64,000 bases of DNA from Aquella oligotrophica (GCF_002892535.1 NZ_CP024847.1:1984001-2048000), one strand, 5' to 3'; shown: positions 47,414-57,600, counted from the stretch's first letter. A program made the numbers and translations. The notes: generated from the letters alone by a model not told the origin.

Positions 47414-47809
47414 TTAATTCAATGAATTAAGCGCAGATTCTGGGCACTTATAGGCATTGGCAGAATTAGTGATAGTTGTTTCATCATTAAACCCTACAAC
47501 TGCACCAAACGCACCAGTTCCGCCCTGACGAGTCGTCAGAATCTCAAGATAGTTGGCACCCATATCTGCGGCTTTATTTTTAAGATCATTTAATGCCCCT
47601 TTTTCAAGTTCTTCATTAGATGTCCACTCACCACTAATAAAGTTACCTTCATGACCAGTTATTTGACCAAGTAATTTACAATTAGCTCCAATTGGAGGTA
47701 TTTCAGAAACTACAATTTTGCTAGCAGCAGGTTTAAGAGGAGTTGAAGAACAAGCCTCCAACAAAAGGGTTATAGCCAAAATTAATTGTAATATATACTT
47801 CATTTTCAA
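47414..47809 (-). CDS. DUF4156-like small lipoprotein
   Basis: The 131-residue protein has a signal with lipobox LLLEAC and a domain that matches DUF4156: ANCKLLGQITGHEGNF, LKNKAADMGANYLEIL and a final cysteine YKCPESAL. The ALNDLKNKAADMGANYL helix is the family's most conserved part. Function is unknown. It lies between the oligopeptidase and a protease gene on the same strand. Confidence 0.75.
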   Translation of the reverse strand: MKMKYILQLILAITLLLEACSSTPLKPAASKIVVSEIPPIGANCKLLGQITGHEGNFISGEWTSNEELEKGALNDLKNKAADMGANYLEILTTRQGGTGAFGAVVGFNDETTITNSANAYKCPESALNSLN

Positions 47810-47882
47810 GATCCTAAATTTAAATTTCAGTTAAAAATAGCTCATATTTAAATACGAGCTATTTTGATTATTCACAACTAAA

Positions 47883-49073
47883 CTATTTACCAGTTCCTGA
47901 TGCACAGGCATAATTACTGCCCAGATTAGCACAACCAGTTGCTTGTGTATCTTGAGTTAGAACTGTGTTAATCCACGAGTTAAATTGACGCACATCAGCT
48001 GACCAGTCCATTCCCACTATACCACACCCTATAGGACCCCAAGAATGTACTCCAACCAAATTCCAATTGGTACCATCCCAAGCAAAATCTCCACCACCAG
48101 AATCACCTGGGCAAATTAATGAATACACTTTATTATTTTGAAACCATCCGTTCATAATGGTAGTTTCAGCTTCCTTATTTGTTGCAAAGTATTGATAGTT
48201 TATGTAATTTAGATTAGTATTTTCTGGGTTAGCAGGTGTACCATTATTAGGGTTTGTGCCCCCATAACCTAATGCAAGCAATCTAGTACTGCTTTCTATC
48301 ATGCTAAAATTTGATGGTGCCAATTTTAAATTTGGGGCAATATCTACGGTTTTACCGGTCTGAGCCTGGACTTTTAATATAGCAAAATCACCATTCCAAG
48401 ACCTTACGGATGTATTACAATCATATGTGCCACCATCATTTTTGGTATATGCTGCTTGCTGGCAATACTGACTAGGAACATAAACGGCTAAAATTTGGGC
48501 TGTTAAATTGGTAGGTTGCAAAGGGCCAGCATTAGTTCCCTGATATATCCAAGCATCATTATGCCCAAAGTCGTCTACTACATAGGTACCAATATTTGCA
48601 GCAGTAGTTGGTGCTCCAGCTGCTTTTGGTGTTGTGGTACCAATAACACAATGTGCTGCTGTAACAATAAAAGTTACCCCGGTTGTTGGGTTATACTGAA
48701 TTGGTGTACCAGTGCAATTATTATAAAACCCAGATTCTGGATATTTCGTGTTCTTTGATTTATATGTCTCCAAGGCTACTGCCATCTTTTGTAAATCCGT
48801 AGATTGTGGAGCTGAGGCAACTGAGCAATTACCAGCATAAGCAATTTTTAAAGAATTGGCAACTGAACTTGCTGTTGGTAAATTAGATGGCAAGCATTGG
48901 TAACTAGCCGGAATCGCCTGGGCTGATGGACCAGGACTCGGAGCTGGTGTCGGAGATGGTGTCGGAGTTGGGGTAGGTGCTGGACTTGGGCTACTACTAC
49001 CACTATTACACGCTGCTACAGTTAAGCCTACACTACTTAGTAGTGCTAATTGAAGTAATTTTTTATTCATCAT
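47883..49073 (-). CDS. Lipoprotein trypsin-like serine protease
   Basis: The 396-residue protein has a lipobox (TVAAC, Cys22), then a long Pro/Ser/Thr linker (SPSPAPTPTPTPSPTPAPSP) to about residue 50. The protease domain has His141 in TAAHC, Asp229 in NGDFAILKV and Ser325 in CPGDSGGGDF, the S1 triad in order, with extra cysteines for disulfides. The linker would hold it away from the outer membrane. Its substrate is unknown; with the adjacent oligopeptidase it could form a surface proteolysis pair. Confidence 0.88.
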   Translation of the reverse strand: MMNKKLLQLALLSSVGLTVAACNSGSSSPSPAPTPTPTPSPTPAPSPGPSAQAIPASYQCLPSNLPTASSVANSLKIAYAGNCSVASAPQSTDLQKMAVALETYKSKNTKYPESGFYNNCTGTPIQYNPTTGVTFIVTAAHCVIGTTTPKAAGAPTTAANIGTYVVDDFGHNDAWIYQGTNAGPLQPTNLTAQILAVYVPSQYCQQAAYTKNDGGTYDCNTSVRSWNGDFAILKVQAQTGKTVDIAPNLKLAPSNFSMIESSTRLLALGYGGTNPNNGTPANPENTNLNYINYQYFATNKEAETTIMNGWFQNNKVYSLICPGDSGGGDFAWDGTNWNLVGVHSWGPIGCGIVGMDWSADVRQFNSWINTVLTQDTQATGCANLGSNYACASGTGK

Positions 49074-49243
49074 TTTTCCTTCTTTAATTGTTATTTCACT
49101 GTGTTACTACCGATTATAAAATGAATCTAATTGCACAAAGAAAAGAAGTAACTTACTCCACGAATACACATAAGACTCAAATTCTAACAAGTTTATAAAT
49201 ACACAACAGTGTATTATGTAAAATAATCCCATGGAAACCACCC

Positions 49244-49278
49244 AATAAGCCCCCATAGTTTTTAGGGGGCTTATTTGT
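49244..49278. terminator. Strong hairpin between the serine protease and the double-module regulator
   Basis: AATAAGCCCCC (49244-49254) pairs with GGGGGCTTATT (49265-49275) over ATAGTTTTTA. It most likely ends the minus-strand regulator transcript, although the U-tract lies within the stem end. Confidence 0.7.
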
Positions 49279-49310
49279 TGACAAAAGAAACACCCACTTA
49301 ATTAAAATTA

Positions 49311-50804
49311 TTAACATATCCACTTATGAATATCTGTATTTACTAATTTACACACTTGATGCTTAAGTATTGAATGAGGTATAAGTGCATAGCCGATAAC
49401 AAGCGCAATATCGATTAGTTGGCTCTTATTTGTTACGTTAAACATAGTTTTTAATGTTTCAAGGTGCTCATTAATTGTATGTGGTGAAATAGGATAACCA
49501 AGTTCAGTTAAAATTGTAGCTACTTTGCTATAAGAGTAATTACGGGCATAAAAAAACAATACCTGATGTTGTCGATTGGTAACTCGCATATGCTCTGGCA
49601 AGCTAATTTTAGGCATTGGAAATATATTAAAAACCTCAATCATTAGTCTATGTACTGTTGGCATAACATATTTACGAATCTGTATATGCACATAAGAACC
49701 TAGAAGTTGCATTTGTAGTAGATAAATTTTCCCACTTATTTGTACATCCAGAAAAATATTTGGTTCACTGCCACTTAACCTTGGATGATTCTGTATAATT
49801 ATTTCTTGCAAGTTAGTAAAATTTCTAGATAGTTCATTAACCATTTTTATAGTAACCAATAAAACTTTGCCATCTTTATTAAATAAGCCAGCCATTTCAC
49901 TACTGCTAGTATAGAAGCTTTGAAATAGCTTTGATTCTAAACTTTCATTTAATCGCTGATCATCGAAAATAACAACCTCAGAGCTAAGTGAGATTAATTC
50001 GTTAGGCAAATATTTATAGCCAATATTTATATCAGATAACAATAATGGGTAATCATTTTGTCCTTTTATTTCGGTAAGATGGTTCTCAATACAATATGCC
50101 CCATTAGGTAAGAATCCAGCTGGCATTTCTGAATGATAACCATATTGTATGGCTAGTGTTCGTAGGTCATTGCTATTTTTAGCACCAAATATATTCTTTA
50201 AAGTAGTTAAATGCTCCGTAACCCGAGCAGATGACATTTGAAGTCCAAAAGCACTCATCCAGCCAGAAATCTCACTGTATGAATAATTACGTAGAAAGAG
50301 GAATAGCACCATACGCTGCTTGGGTGTTAATTTATATTTAACTGTATTTAAAGGTCTGGAATATAGATCTAGTTCGTGGGTATAATAAATAATATCCTCT
50401 AACCGAGGTAACCCAAAAGGACGTAAATAAACATGGAAAACCGTAATGCCACCGCAAAGAATACGTGGTGATTTATGAACAATATACATCTTGGATATTT
50501 GTTCATAATCCAATATATCAAGGGTAATGTAAACTTTATTCTCACGGCTAGCTTCTTGAAACTGCTTTTCAAGAACGGCGTGATTTTTTGAATACCATTC
50601 GAGACTTGGAACTTTACATTTATAAAAAGGTTTTCCCAAAACTTCTTTTTCTGATTTAATTAAAAACTCATCTAGAAATTTTTGGCTAACGGCAAGAATA
50701 GTATAGTTACTATCACATACATATGCAACTGAATATAGATTATCACTAATTAACTTGAAAGCAGCTAAATAATCATTTATTCTTAAATTAGTATCACCCC
50801 GCAT
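49311..50804 (-). CDS. Double-module PAS-like/LuxR-HTH regulator, copy 1
   Basis: The 497-residue protein contains two copies of a sensor plus HTH unit. Module 1 has a PAS-like half (SVAYVCDSNYTILAVSQKFL) and an HTH at about 159-222 (LTPKQRMVLFLFLRNYSYSE, then RVTEHLTTLKNIFGAKNSND). Module 2 has a diverged sensor and an HTH at about 409-472 (VTNRQHQVLFFYARNYSYSK, then TINEHLETLKTMFNVTNKSQ). Both HTHs carry the family's longer turn (MSAFGLQMSS, LTELGYPISP). It ends DIHKWIC, a tail shared with its divergent partner. Two DNA-binding units in one chain is unusual. Confidence 0.7.
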   Translation of the reverse strand: MRGDTNLRINDYLAAFKLISDNLYSVAYVCDSNYTILAVSQKFLDEFLIKSEKEVLGKPFYKCKVPSLEWYSKNHAVLEKQFQEASRENKVYITLDILDYEQISKMYIVHKSPRILCGGITVFHVYLRPFGLPRLEDIIYYTHELDLYSRPLNTVKYKLTPKQRMVLFLFLRNYSYSEISGWMSAFGLQMSSARVTEHLTTLKNIFGAKNSNDLRTLAIQYGYHSEMPAGFLPNGAYCIENHLTEIKGQNDYPLLLSDINIGYKYLPNELISLSSEVVIFDDQRLNESLESKLFQSFYTSSSEMAGLFNKDGKVLLVTIKMVNELSRNFTNLQEIIIQNHPRLSGSEPNIFLDVQISGKIYLLQMQLLGSYVHIQIRKYVMPTVHRLMIEVFNIFPMPKISLPEHMRVTNRQHQVLFFYARNYSYSKVATILTELGYPISPHTINEHLETLKTMFNVTNKSQLIDIALVIGYALIPHSILKHQVCKLVNTDIHKWIC

Positions 50805-51094
50805 CTTAATCCTATTGTATTAATTACTCCTCTATTATATTTAAGTATATCCTATTCTGCTTTAAGCATTTTAGCTAAAACAACCATCAATAAATTAATT
50901 TATTAAAGCTATACAATATGATAAATACAAACCATGAAACAATACCAGTAACTACAACCCCTATAGTTTTTAGGGGGGTTAATGTTGTAAATTCATTAAA
51001 TTATTTATTAGACATTGAGAAAAGCCTTTTATAAAGACTATTGGTATGTTACAATAAATTTTCAACCAGCTAAATAGATTTTGTAGGTAAATTA
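50805..51094. promoter_or_regulatory. Divergent intergenic region between the two double-module regulators
   Basis: About 290 bases with the start regions of both genes. A hairpin, ACAACCCCTATAG then TTTT then TAGGGGGGTT, lies at about 50953-50981, with a loop sequence (ATAGTTTTTAGGGGG) almost the same as in the terminator at 49244-49278. It lies about 115 bases upstream of the plus-strand start, possibly within a leader. Confidence 0.5.
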
Positions 51095-52591
51095 ATGTCA
51101 TATAACGCTATTAATGATTATTTGGAAAGCTTCAAATTCACTACCAAAACACAAGACATAATAGCTTATGTTACTAACCGACATCATCAACCATTAGCGC
51201 TAAGCCCTAAATTTAAAGAAGTATTTAATATTGCAGAAATTGAAGAAACCTTATTTTTCTCTACACAAAAGACAGACAAAAATTCAAGTCCTTTCTTTTA
51301 TAGATTCCAAAAAACTCTCATTGAACAAGAACAGCAAGTTTTAAATAATAAGCTTCATCACATTTTTTTGCAAGTAATTAACCAAACTACATCATCAAAA
51401 TTATATATTGTTCATAAATTCCCAATAATTATAGACTCTGTCGTACAAGCAATTTACACATGTATGCTACCTTATGGTTTCCCACGTATACCGGATCTTA
51501 CTTTTATAACATTTAATACTAATCACTATGCACGACCACTTACGTCAGAGTATAAACTTACAGAAAAGCAGCACCTTATACTATTTTTTCTGATTCGGAA
51601 TCATTCGTATGCCGAAATATCTTCGTGGATGAGCGCATTTGGACACACAATTTCTGTAGCAAGAGTTAATGAACACATTATAAATCTTAAACAGATATTT
51701 AACGTAGATACTAGGGTAGAATTGATCGATAAAGCTTTAGAAAAAGGATATTATTCAGAAGTTCCATTAGGATTATTGCAAGAAGGAAGCTATTTAATTG
51801 ATGATTTTCTATTTAAACTAAAGGTAGTCCAAGATTATTCTATACCAGTAGCAACACCAGAATACATAAAGCCAACCACACCTGAAAGAAATCGAATTCT
51901 TTATCTACAAGAAGCTAAATTAATAACTCAAGATATTAGCAATCATATAGATAAGATCAGTCAATTTTACTTCCATTTAGATACCCCTGTTTATTTTTTC
52001 GATGATAAGAAAACATTAATTGCACAAACAGAATACTGCATGAGTCTGGGACTAGATTTCCATGAGAGTAAGTTCTTGCAAGAAATCATCTCAGTACCTA
52101 CCGAAACCAATAATAGTAAGTATCTTCAAGTTATCCAAGTTAATAAAGCTGTAAAAATTTTCATCGTTTATAAAGATACCATTATTAATGAATTCAAAGA
52201 AATTATTGGTTATTCGATCCGCATATCTCCATATATCATGCCATCAATTCCATTAATAATGGAGAAAGTATTTAACGTAGTAAAATTACCTTATAGTTCA
52301 GTCCCTGAAGAAATAATTTTTACTAAAAAACAACTTTTTGTAATCTATTTCTACATCAGGAATTTTTGGAATCAAAGAATTAGTCAGATACTTAGTGAAA
52401 TTGGCTTTAAAATGACTTCAGGTAGAGTAAATGAGCATCTTGCTAATATAAAATCAAAACTCAAGATCAATGCCAAAAATCAGCTTTTAGACCGAGCTAT
52501 TGCGATGAATCATCACTTTATTCCTAGAGAGCTAATTAAAACAGGTCTCTTTAATATTAATGATACCGAAATTGATAAATGGATTTGCTAG
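51095..52591 (+). CDS. Double-module PAS-like/LuxR-HTH regulator, copy 2
   Basis: The 498-residue protein is a clear paralog of the divergent gene, with the same order of parts: sensor (DIIAYVTNRHHQPLALSPKF), HTH1 (LTEKQHLILFFLIRNHSYAE, RVNEHIINLKQIFNVDTRVE), sensor 2 (PVYFFDDKKTLIAQTEYCMS), HTH2 (FTKKQLFVIYFYIRNFWNQR, RVNEHLANIKSKLKINAKNQ), and the closing DKWIC. HTH2 is more diverged than HTH1. The divergent layout suggests mutual or joint control. No kinase, receiver or known ligand domain is seen. Confidence 0.7.
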   Translation: MSYNAINDYLESFKFTTKTQDIIAYVTNRHHQPLALSPKFKEVFNIAEIEETLFFSTQKTDKNSSPFFYRFQKTLIEQEQQVLNNKLHHIFLQVINQTTSSKLYIVHKFPIIIDSVVQAIYTCMLPYGFPRIPDLTFITFNTNHYARPLTSEYKLTEKQHLILFFLIRNHSYAEISSWMSAFGHTISVARVNEHIINLKQIFNVDTRVELIDKALEKGYYSEVPLGLLQEGSYLIDDFLFKLKVVQDYSIPVATPEYIKPTTPERNRILYLQEAKLITQDISNHIDKISQFYFHLDTPVYFFDDKKTLIAQTEYCMSLGLDFHESKFLQEIISVPTETNNSKYLQVIQVNKAVKIFIVYKDTIINEFKEIIGYSIRISPYIMPSIPLIMEKVFNVVKLPYSSVPEEIIFTKKQLFVIYFYIRNFWNQRISQILSEIGFKMTSGRVNEHLANIKSKLKINAKNQLLDRAIAMNHHFIPRELIKTGLFNINDTEIDKWIC

Positions 52592-52635
52592 CTAAGCCAG
52601 ATACTATAATCTGACTTAGCTTGTGGCAAATGCGA

Positions 52636-54141
52636 TTAATGTTTGAAATGACGAATACCAGTAAATATCATGCTAATACCATGCTCGTTACAGGCATCAA
52701 TAGACTCTTGATCGCGCATTGAACCACCGGGCTGGATAATCGCTTTAATCCCAGCTTTGGCACATTCATCAACACAGTCACGGAATGGAAAAAATGCATC
52801 TGATGCCAATACACCACCATCTTTTGCCCGTTCAATTGCCTGCGCCGTTGCCCAGATACGATTGGTTTGCCCGGCACCGATTCCTTTAGCAACGCCGTTT
52901 TTGGCAACAACAATTGCGTTTGATTTCACATGCTTAACAACTTTCATAGCCATAGTCAAATCAGCAATATCTGCTTCTTGTGGTTTGGTATTGGTAACAA
53001 CATTTAAACCTTCGGCAAATTTGCTATCACTATCTTGGATAAGAATCCCACCATCGACTGTTACGTATTCAAATTTACCTTGTGGCTTCTCTGTTTTAAT
53101 CTTGATTACTCGTAAGTTTTTCTTAGTTTGTAGCTCAGCTAATGCCTCAGGGGTAAACGAAGGTGCCATCACAATCTCAAGAAAGGTATTATTCATATCT
53201 CTGGCGGTTGCCAGATCAACTTCTTTATTAATTGCAACTATCCCACCAAAGATCGACACAGGATCACTAGCATGCATTTTGGCATAAGCATCACTAACCG
53301 AAGAGCCGGTTGCTACACCACAAGGTGTAGAATGCTTAACCCCACAAGCAGCAAACTCATCAAACTCACTAACAACCTTCCATGCAAGATCCATATCACG
53401 AATATTATTAAAAGATAGCTCTTTACCGTGTAACTGCTCAAAATCTTTTAAAACACCAGCTTCTGTAGTTGCCACATAGTATGCAGCCTTTTGGTGTGGG
53501 TTCTCACCATAACGCAAATCATCAACTTTTTTATATGACATATTAAGATAAGTCGGAAACTCTTCATCACCAAGAAGAAATTTACTAATTGCCCCGTCAT
53601 AAGCAGAGGTAAGATTAAATACCTTACCAGCTAGCTTTTTGCGAGTAGCAAAGCTTACTTCTTTAGTTCCTGACAATTCCTCTTTTATATTAGCGTAATC
53701 ACTAGGTTCGGTAATTACAATAACATCTTTAAATGCTTTGGCAGCCGAACGCAGCATGGTTGGTCCACCAATATCGATAAACTCAACTTTTTCTTCAAAA
53801 CTAATATCTTTTACCACTTCATCGAAAAATGGATATAGATTCACAATCACCATATCAATGGTTTCAATATTGTGTTTAGCGATGGTTTCCATATGTACGG
53901 GATTATCGCGAATCGCAAGAATACCACCATGTACATTTGGATGTAAAGTTTTCACCCGTCCATCAAGCATTTCTGGAAAATTAGTAATTTCACTTATATC
54001 AGTTACTTTCAAGCCTTCCTGCTGAAGGTATTTATAGGTGCCACCAGTCGAAATTAATTCTACACCTTGAGACAATAAAAACCTTGCAAAATCAGCAATT
54101 CCATTTTTATCATAAACACTTATTAACGCTCTTTTTAACAT
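52636..54141 (-). CDS. purH: Bifunctional AICAR transformylase / IMP cyclohydrolase
   Basis: This enzyme does the last two steps of IMP synthesis. The ~501-residue protein starts [20 protein letters not shown] (MGS-like cyclohydrolase domain), contains [14 protein letters not shown] and [16 protein letters not shown], then the transformylase half with [11 protein letters not shown] and [11 protein letters not shown], ending [11 protein letters not shown] 54141 has AAGGAAA upstream; the preceding in-frame codon is a TTG. It is last in the purine operon, after pduO. Confidence 0.96.
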   Translation of the reverse strand: MLKRALISVYDKNGIADFARFLLSQGVELISTGGTYKYLQQEGLKVTDISEITNFPEMLDGRVKTLHPNVHGGILAIRDNPVHMETIAKHNIETIDMVIVNLYPFFDEVVKDISFEEKVEFIDIGGPTMLRSAAKAFKDVIVITEPSDYANIKEELSGTKEVSFATRKKLAGKVFNLTSAYDGAISKFLLGDEEFPTYLNMSYKKVDDLRYGENPHQKAAYYVATTEAGVLKDFEQLHGKELSFNNIRDMDLAWKVVSEFDEFAACGVKHSTPCGVATGSSVSDAYAKMHASDPVSIFGGIVAINKEVDLATARDMNNTFLEIVMAPSFTPEALAELQTKKNLRVIKIKTEKPQGKFEYVTVDGGILIQDSDSKFAEGLNVVTNTKPQEADIADLTMAMKVVKHVKSNAIVVAKNGVAKGIGAGQTNRIWATAQAIERAKDGGVLASDAFFPFRDCVDECAKAGIKAIIQPGGSMRDQESIDACNEHGISMIFTGIRHFKH

Positions 54142-54150
54142 CAATTTTCC

Positions 54151-54681
54151 TTAAAAACTATAGGGGGTTTCTTCAACATTAAGATTCTTAGCAGTAAATC
54201 TAGCTAAAACAAATAGATAATCTGACAAGCGATTCAAATATATCTGCTGACTAGGCTCAATACTCTCAAACTGAAAAGCAGTAACAAGCTTACGCTCAAG
54301 CCGCCTACAAATACTTCGGGCAATATGAATTTGCGAAATTATCGGATGTCCAAATAGATAGATAAAGCTACTCAATGGTGGTAACTCAAGATCCATCTTA
54401 TCAATAAAAGACTCAAGCTGATTTATATTTTCTGTCAGATTAAGGGTTTCATAACCTTTTGCCTTAGCAATCGACGCATTAAGCCTAAATAAGGTATTAA
54501 TAATTTCGCTAATCTGATTTTTGCTATTCTTATCCTCAACTAGATCATGAACTAACCCAAGGTAGCTACTTAATTCATCACTATCGCCAAGCACATCAAT
54601 GAGGATATCCGCTTTACTGACTCTAGTACCATTATAAAGACTAGTTTCACCAGTATCACCAGTTTTGGTATATATTTTCAT
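54151..54681 (-). CDS. pduO: Cob(I)alamin adenosyltransferase, PduO type
   Basis: The 176-residue enzyme adds the adenosyl group of ATP to cobalamin. It begins IYTKTGDTGETSLYNGTRVSK, the PduO ATP site, and has ARSICRRLERKLV and LNRLSDYLFVLARF. It sits in the purine operon with 3-6 base gaps on both sides (purT upstream, purH downstream), which is an odd position, as no other B12 gene is in the window. Confidence 0.93.
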   Translation of the reverse strand: MKIYTKTGDTGETSLYNGTRVSKADILIDVLGDSDELSSYLGLVHDLVEDKNSKNQISEIINTLFRLNASIAKAKGYETLNLTENINQLESFIDKMDLELPPLSSFIYLFGHPIISQIHIARSICRRLERKLVTAFQFESIEPSQQIYLNRLSDYLFVLARFTAKNLNVEETPYSF

Positions 54682-54684
54682 TGC

Positions 54685-55881
54685 TTACTCAGCAATTACT
54701 TTTACTGCGTTAGCAACTTCCTTCGCTCGAGATCTGGCAATTTCAATGGACTCAGCAAAACTTAGGGCAACACCCATACGGCGCTTAATAAAACCTTCTG
54801 GCTTAGCAAATAAGCGTAAATCGCTATCTGGCACTGCTAATGCCTGTTCAAGATTAGCGTAAGATAATGCATCTTTATCCACACCCGCATAAATAACGTG
54901 GCTAGCGCCAATTTCCTTCTGCTTAGGATTAACCGGTAAACCAAGAATCGCACGCGCATGAAGCTCAAATTCGTTCTGATATTGAGTAATCATCGTTACC
55001 ATGCCTGTATCATGTGGACGTGGGCTCACCTCTGAAAACCAAACCTCATCACCACTAACAAAAAGTTCAACTCCAAATATACCAAGACCACCGAGATTAT
55101 CAGTAATAGTTTTCGCAATTTGCTGCGCTTTAGCTAAGGCATTCTCCGACATAGGCTGTGGCTGCCAACTTTCAACATAGTCACCAGCTACCTGACGATG
55201 CCCAATCGGATTACAAAAATGGGTTTCTACTTTGCCAGCTGCGTTTTTCGCGCGTACTGTAAGAAGTGTAATTTCAAAATCAAAATCAATTTTTGCTTCA
55301 ACAATCACTTCGCATTTATTAACTCGCCCAGCCTGATTAGCATATTCCCACGCAGCTTCAACCTCGCTGGCTGAACTAATCATTGATTGCCCTTTACCGG
55401 AGGAAGACATAACTGGCTTGATAAAACAAGGAAAACCAATTTCCGTAGTTGCTACTTTCAATTCATCAAGCGATTTGGCAAAACGATAGTTTGAAGTAGG
55501 CAACTGTAATTCTTCACTTGCAAGCGTTCTGATTCCTGCCCGATTCATGGTAAGATTAACTGCTCTTGCCGTTGGTATGACTGTAGCTAAATGAGAGTCT
55601 TCGATTTCAAGTAATACTTCTGTTGCAATGGCTTCTATTTCTGGTACAACCAGATTAGGTTTTTCATTTATAATTAGTTCGCGTAGTGCAGCTGCATCGG
55701 TCATGGCAATTACGTGTGAACGGTGCGCCACCTGCATTGCTGGTGCATTAGCATAACGATCAACAACAATCACTTCAACACCAAGCCGTTGTAATGCGAT
55801 AACGACTTCTTTACCAAGCTCACCGCCACCAAGAAACATAACCTTAAAAGCACTTTTCGTTAATGCCGTACCTAATTGCAT
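54685..55881 (-). CDS. purT: Formate-dependent phosphoribosylglycinamide formyltransferase
   Basis: The ATP-grasp enzyme makes formylglycinamide ribonucleotide from formate, an alternative to PurN. The ~398-residue protein shows [53 protein letters not shown] and [31 protein letters not shown] 55881 follows GGAGAAATAAA; an upstream in-frame start would lie inside purN. It is encoded directly after purN, so both enzymes for the same step are made from one transcript. Confidence 0.95.
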   Translation of the reverse strand: MQLGTALTKSAFKVMFLGGGELGKEVVIALQRLGVEVIVVDRYANAPAMQVAHRSHVIAMTDAAALRELIINEKPNLVVPEIEAIATEVLLEIEDSHLATVIPTARAVNLTMNRAGIRTLASEELQLPTSNYRFAKSLDELKVATTEIGFPCFIKPVMSSSGKGQSMISSASEVEAAWEYANQAGRVNKCEVIVEAKIDFDFEITLLTVRAKNAAGKVETHFCNPIGHRQVAGDYVESWQPQPMSENALAKAQQIAKTITDNLGGLGIFGVELFVSGDEVWFSEVSPRPHDTGMVTMITQYQNEFELHARAILGLPVNPKQKEIGASHVIYAGVDKDALSYANLEQALAVPDSDLRLFAKPEGFIKRRMGVALSFAESIEIARSRAKEVANAVKVIAE

Positions 55882-55882
55882 T

Positions 55883-56452
55883 TTATTTCTCCAATATTTT
55901 TCTGATTGCGGCAAGCATTGCTAGATGTTCTGTCTGCTGCACTCGTAGCCGTAGGCTTTCTACCGTATCATCCTTCAAAACCGGAACTTTTTGCTGAACT
56001 ATTATCTGTCCGCAATCAATTTCACTAGTTACCAAATGAACGGTACAGCCGGATTCAGTTTCACCGCTAGCCAATACAGCCTCATGAACGCGATTACCCC
56101 ACATGCCATGTCCGCCAAATTTTGGCAATAATGAAGGATGAATATTGATTATCCGGTTTTGCCATTTATCAATAAAAGCATTATCTAAAATAGACAAAAA
56201 TCCGGCAAGAACGATCAGGCTGCTATCCTGCGGAATCAATTTATCGATTTCTTGTGATAACTCTTCACGATAAGTCTTTCTATCTACGAGATAGGCAGGA
56301 ATACCTGCCTCTTTTGCTCGCGTAAGTCCATAGCAATCACGATCTGCAATCACACCAGCAATATTACAATCTAACTCACCATGCTTAATTGCATCAATAA
56401 TACTTTGTAAATTTGACCCACTCCCAGATACCAAGACTACTATTTTAGGCAT
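55883..56452 (-). CDS. purN: Phosphoribosylglycinamide formyltransferase 1
   Basis: The 189-residue enzyme transfers the formyl group of 10-formyl-THF to GAR. Motifs are [30 protein letters not shown] with the catalytic Asn-His pair, and [17 protein letters not shown] with the catalytic Asp. Its start overlaps the purM end by 13 bases. Confidence 0.95.
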   Translation of the reverse strand: MPKIVVLVSGSGSNLQSIIDAIKHGELDCNIAGVIADRDCYGLTRAKEAGIPAYLVDRKTYREELSQEIDKLIPQDSSLIVLAGFLSILDNAFIDKWQNRIINIHPSLLPKFGGHGMWGNRVHEAVLASGETESGCTVHLVTSEIDCGQIIVQQKVPVLKDDTVESLRLRVQQTEHLAMLAAIRKILEK

Positions 56453-57435
56453 ATTTTTTCATTACCACTGGTAATAGTACCGATAATTTCTGGGAACTCA
56501 CCGTTTTCTTCAAGTATTTTTACTATATTAGCTGCGTTATCAGGGTTAACCACCATCACAAAACCAAGCCCCATATTGAAAGTACCATACATTTCTTCAC
56601 GTGGCACACCTAGTTTTTCAATCAGATCAAAAATCGGTAAAGCTTTAATTTTAGCCTTATCAATTGTCGCACATAAACCATCAGGAATTACACGCGGAAT
56701 ATTTTCATATAAACCGCCACCAGTAATATGCGCCATCCCATTGACTGCAAATTTCTCTAATACCGCCAGAACTGGCTTAACGTAAATCTTAGTCGGTGTC
56801 AATAAAGCTTCGCCAATTGGCATACCATTAAAGTCAATAGTTAAATCAGTAATCAATTTACGTACCAATGAGAATCCATTACTATGCACACCACTACTTG
56901 GTAAACCGATAATTACATCACCCTCGCGGATTTTGTCACCAGTTATAACGGCATCTTTTTCAACAACACCAACCGCAAAACCAGCAATATCATATTCACC
57001 CGGCTGATAAAAACCAGGCATTTCAGCAGTTTCACCACCAACTAAGGCTGCGCCTGATTGCAAACAACCTTCAGTAATGCCGCTAACTATTTGCGCTGCA
57101 ACTTCAGCATCAAGCCTGCCACAAGCCAAATAATCAAGAAAAAATAACGGCTTAGCACCATGACACAAAATATCATTGACACACATTGCCACGCAATCAA
57201 TACCTATAGTATTATATTTATTCAAGGTGAAAGCTATTTTTAGCTTGGTACCGACCCCATCCGTACCAGAAACAAGAACTGGATTATTATATTTACCAAG
57301 CTCATAAAGGGCACCAAAGCTACCTAATTCAGTTAGAACATTTTTATTATAGGTGCGTTTAACCATATCTTTTATCAGTCCAACGCTTTTATAACCTTCT
57401 TCTTTATCAACACCTGCACTTTTATAAGTTACCAT
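56440..57435 (-). CDS. purM: Phosphoribosylformylglycinamidine cyclo-ligase
   Basis: The 331-residue AIR synthetase begins MVTYKSAGVDKEEGYKSVGL and has VLVSGTDGVGTKLKIAF, the NDILCHGAKPLFFLDYLACG segment and GGGLYENIPRVIP. The wording of these motifs is closer to clostridial PurM than to E. coli PurM by my reading. A dispersed repeat separates it from purF upstream by 165 bases; purN overlaps it downstream. Confidence 0.95.
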   Translation of the reverse strand: MVTYKSAGVDKEEGYKSVGLIKDMVKRTYNKNVLTELGSFGALYELGKYNNPVLVSGTDGVGTKLKIAFTLNKYNTIGIDCVAMCVNDILCHGAKPLFFLDYLACGRLDAEVAAQIVSGITEGCLQSGAALVGGETAEMPGFYQPGEYDIAGFAVGVVEKDAVITGDKIREGDVIIGLPSSGVHSNGFSLVRKLITDLTIDFNGMPIGEALLTPTKIYVKPVLAVLEKFAVNGMAHITGGGLYENIPRVIPDGLCATIDKAKIKALPIFDLIEKLGVPREEMYGTFNMGLGFVMVVNPDNAANIVKILEENGEFPEIIGTITSGNEKICLK

Positions 57436-57453
57436 TATTTAATTTTTCCTAAA

Positions 57454-57592
57454 TTGTAATTACTCATACTATGTAGCTCTGTAACTGCCGGAATATGTAG
57501 CAAGAGCAAGGCGCAAAGCGACACGATTTACATAAGAAGTAAATAAGGAGCCTTGCAACACAGCTATTGCGGGATAGTCCAAGCAGTTACAC
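57454..57592 (+). repeat. Dispersed ~130-bp palindromic repeat, copy 2
   Basis: Begins TTGTAATTACTCATACTATG and ends TAGTCCAAGCAGTTAC. GTAACTGC at 57481 is the exact complement of GCAGTTAC at 57583, and inner segments (GGAATAT..GCAA / TTGC..ATAGTCC) also pair, giving a long imperfect hairpin. It lies within the purine operon, between purF and purM. Confidence 0.8.
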
Positions 57593-57600
57593 TAAATTTA

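Noticed and set aside
52757-53287. Long plus-strand open frame inside purH
   Set aside because: It is antisense to strongly conserved purH codons, has no ribosome site and the translated sequence looks like low-complexity shadow coding.
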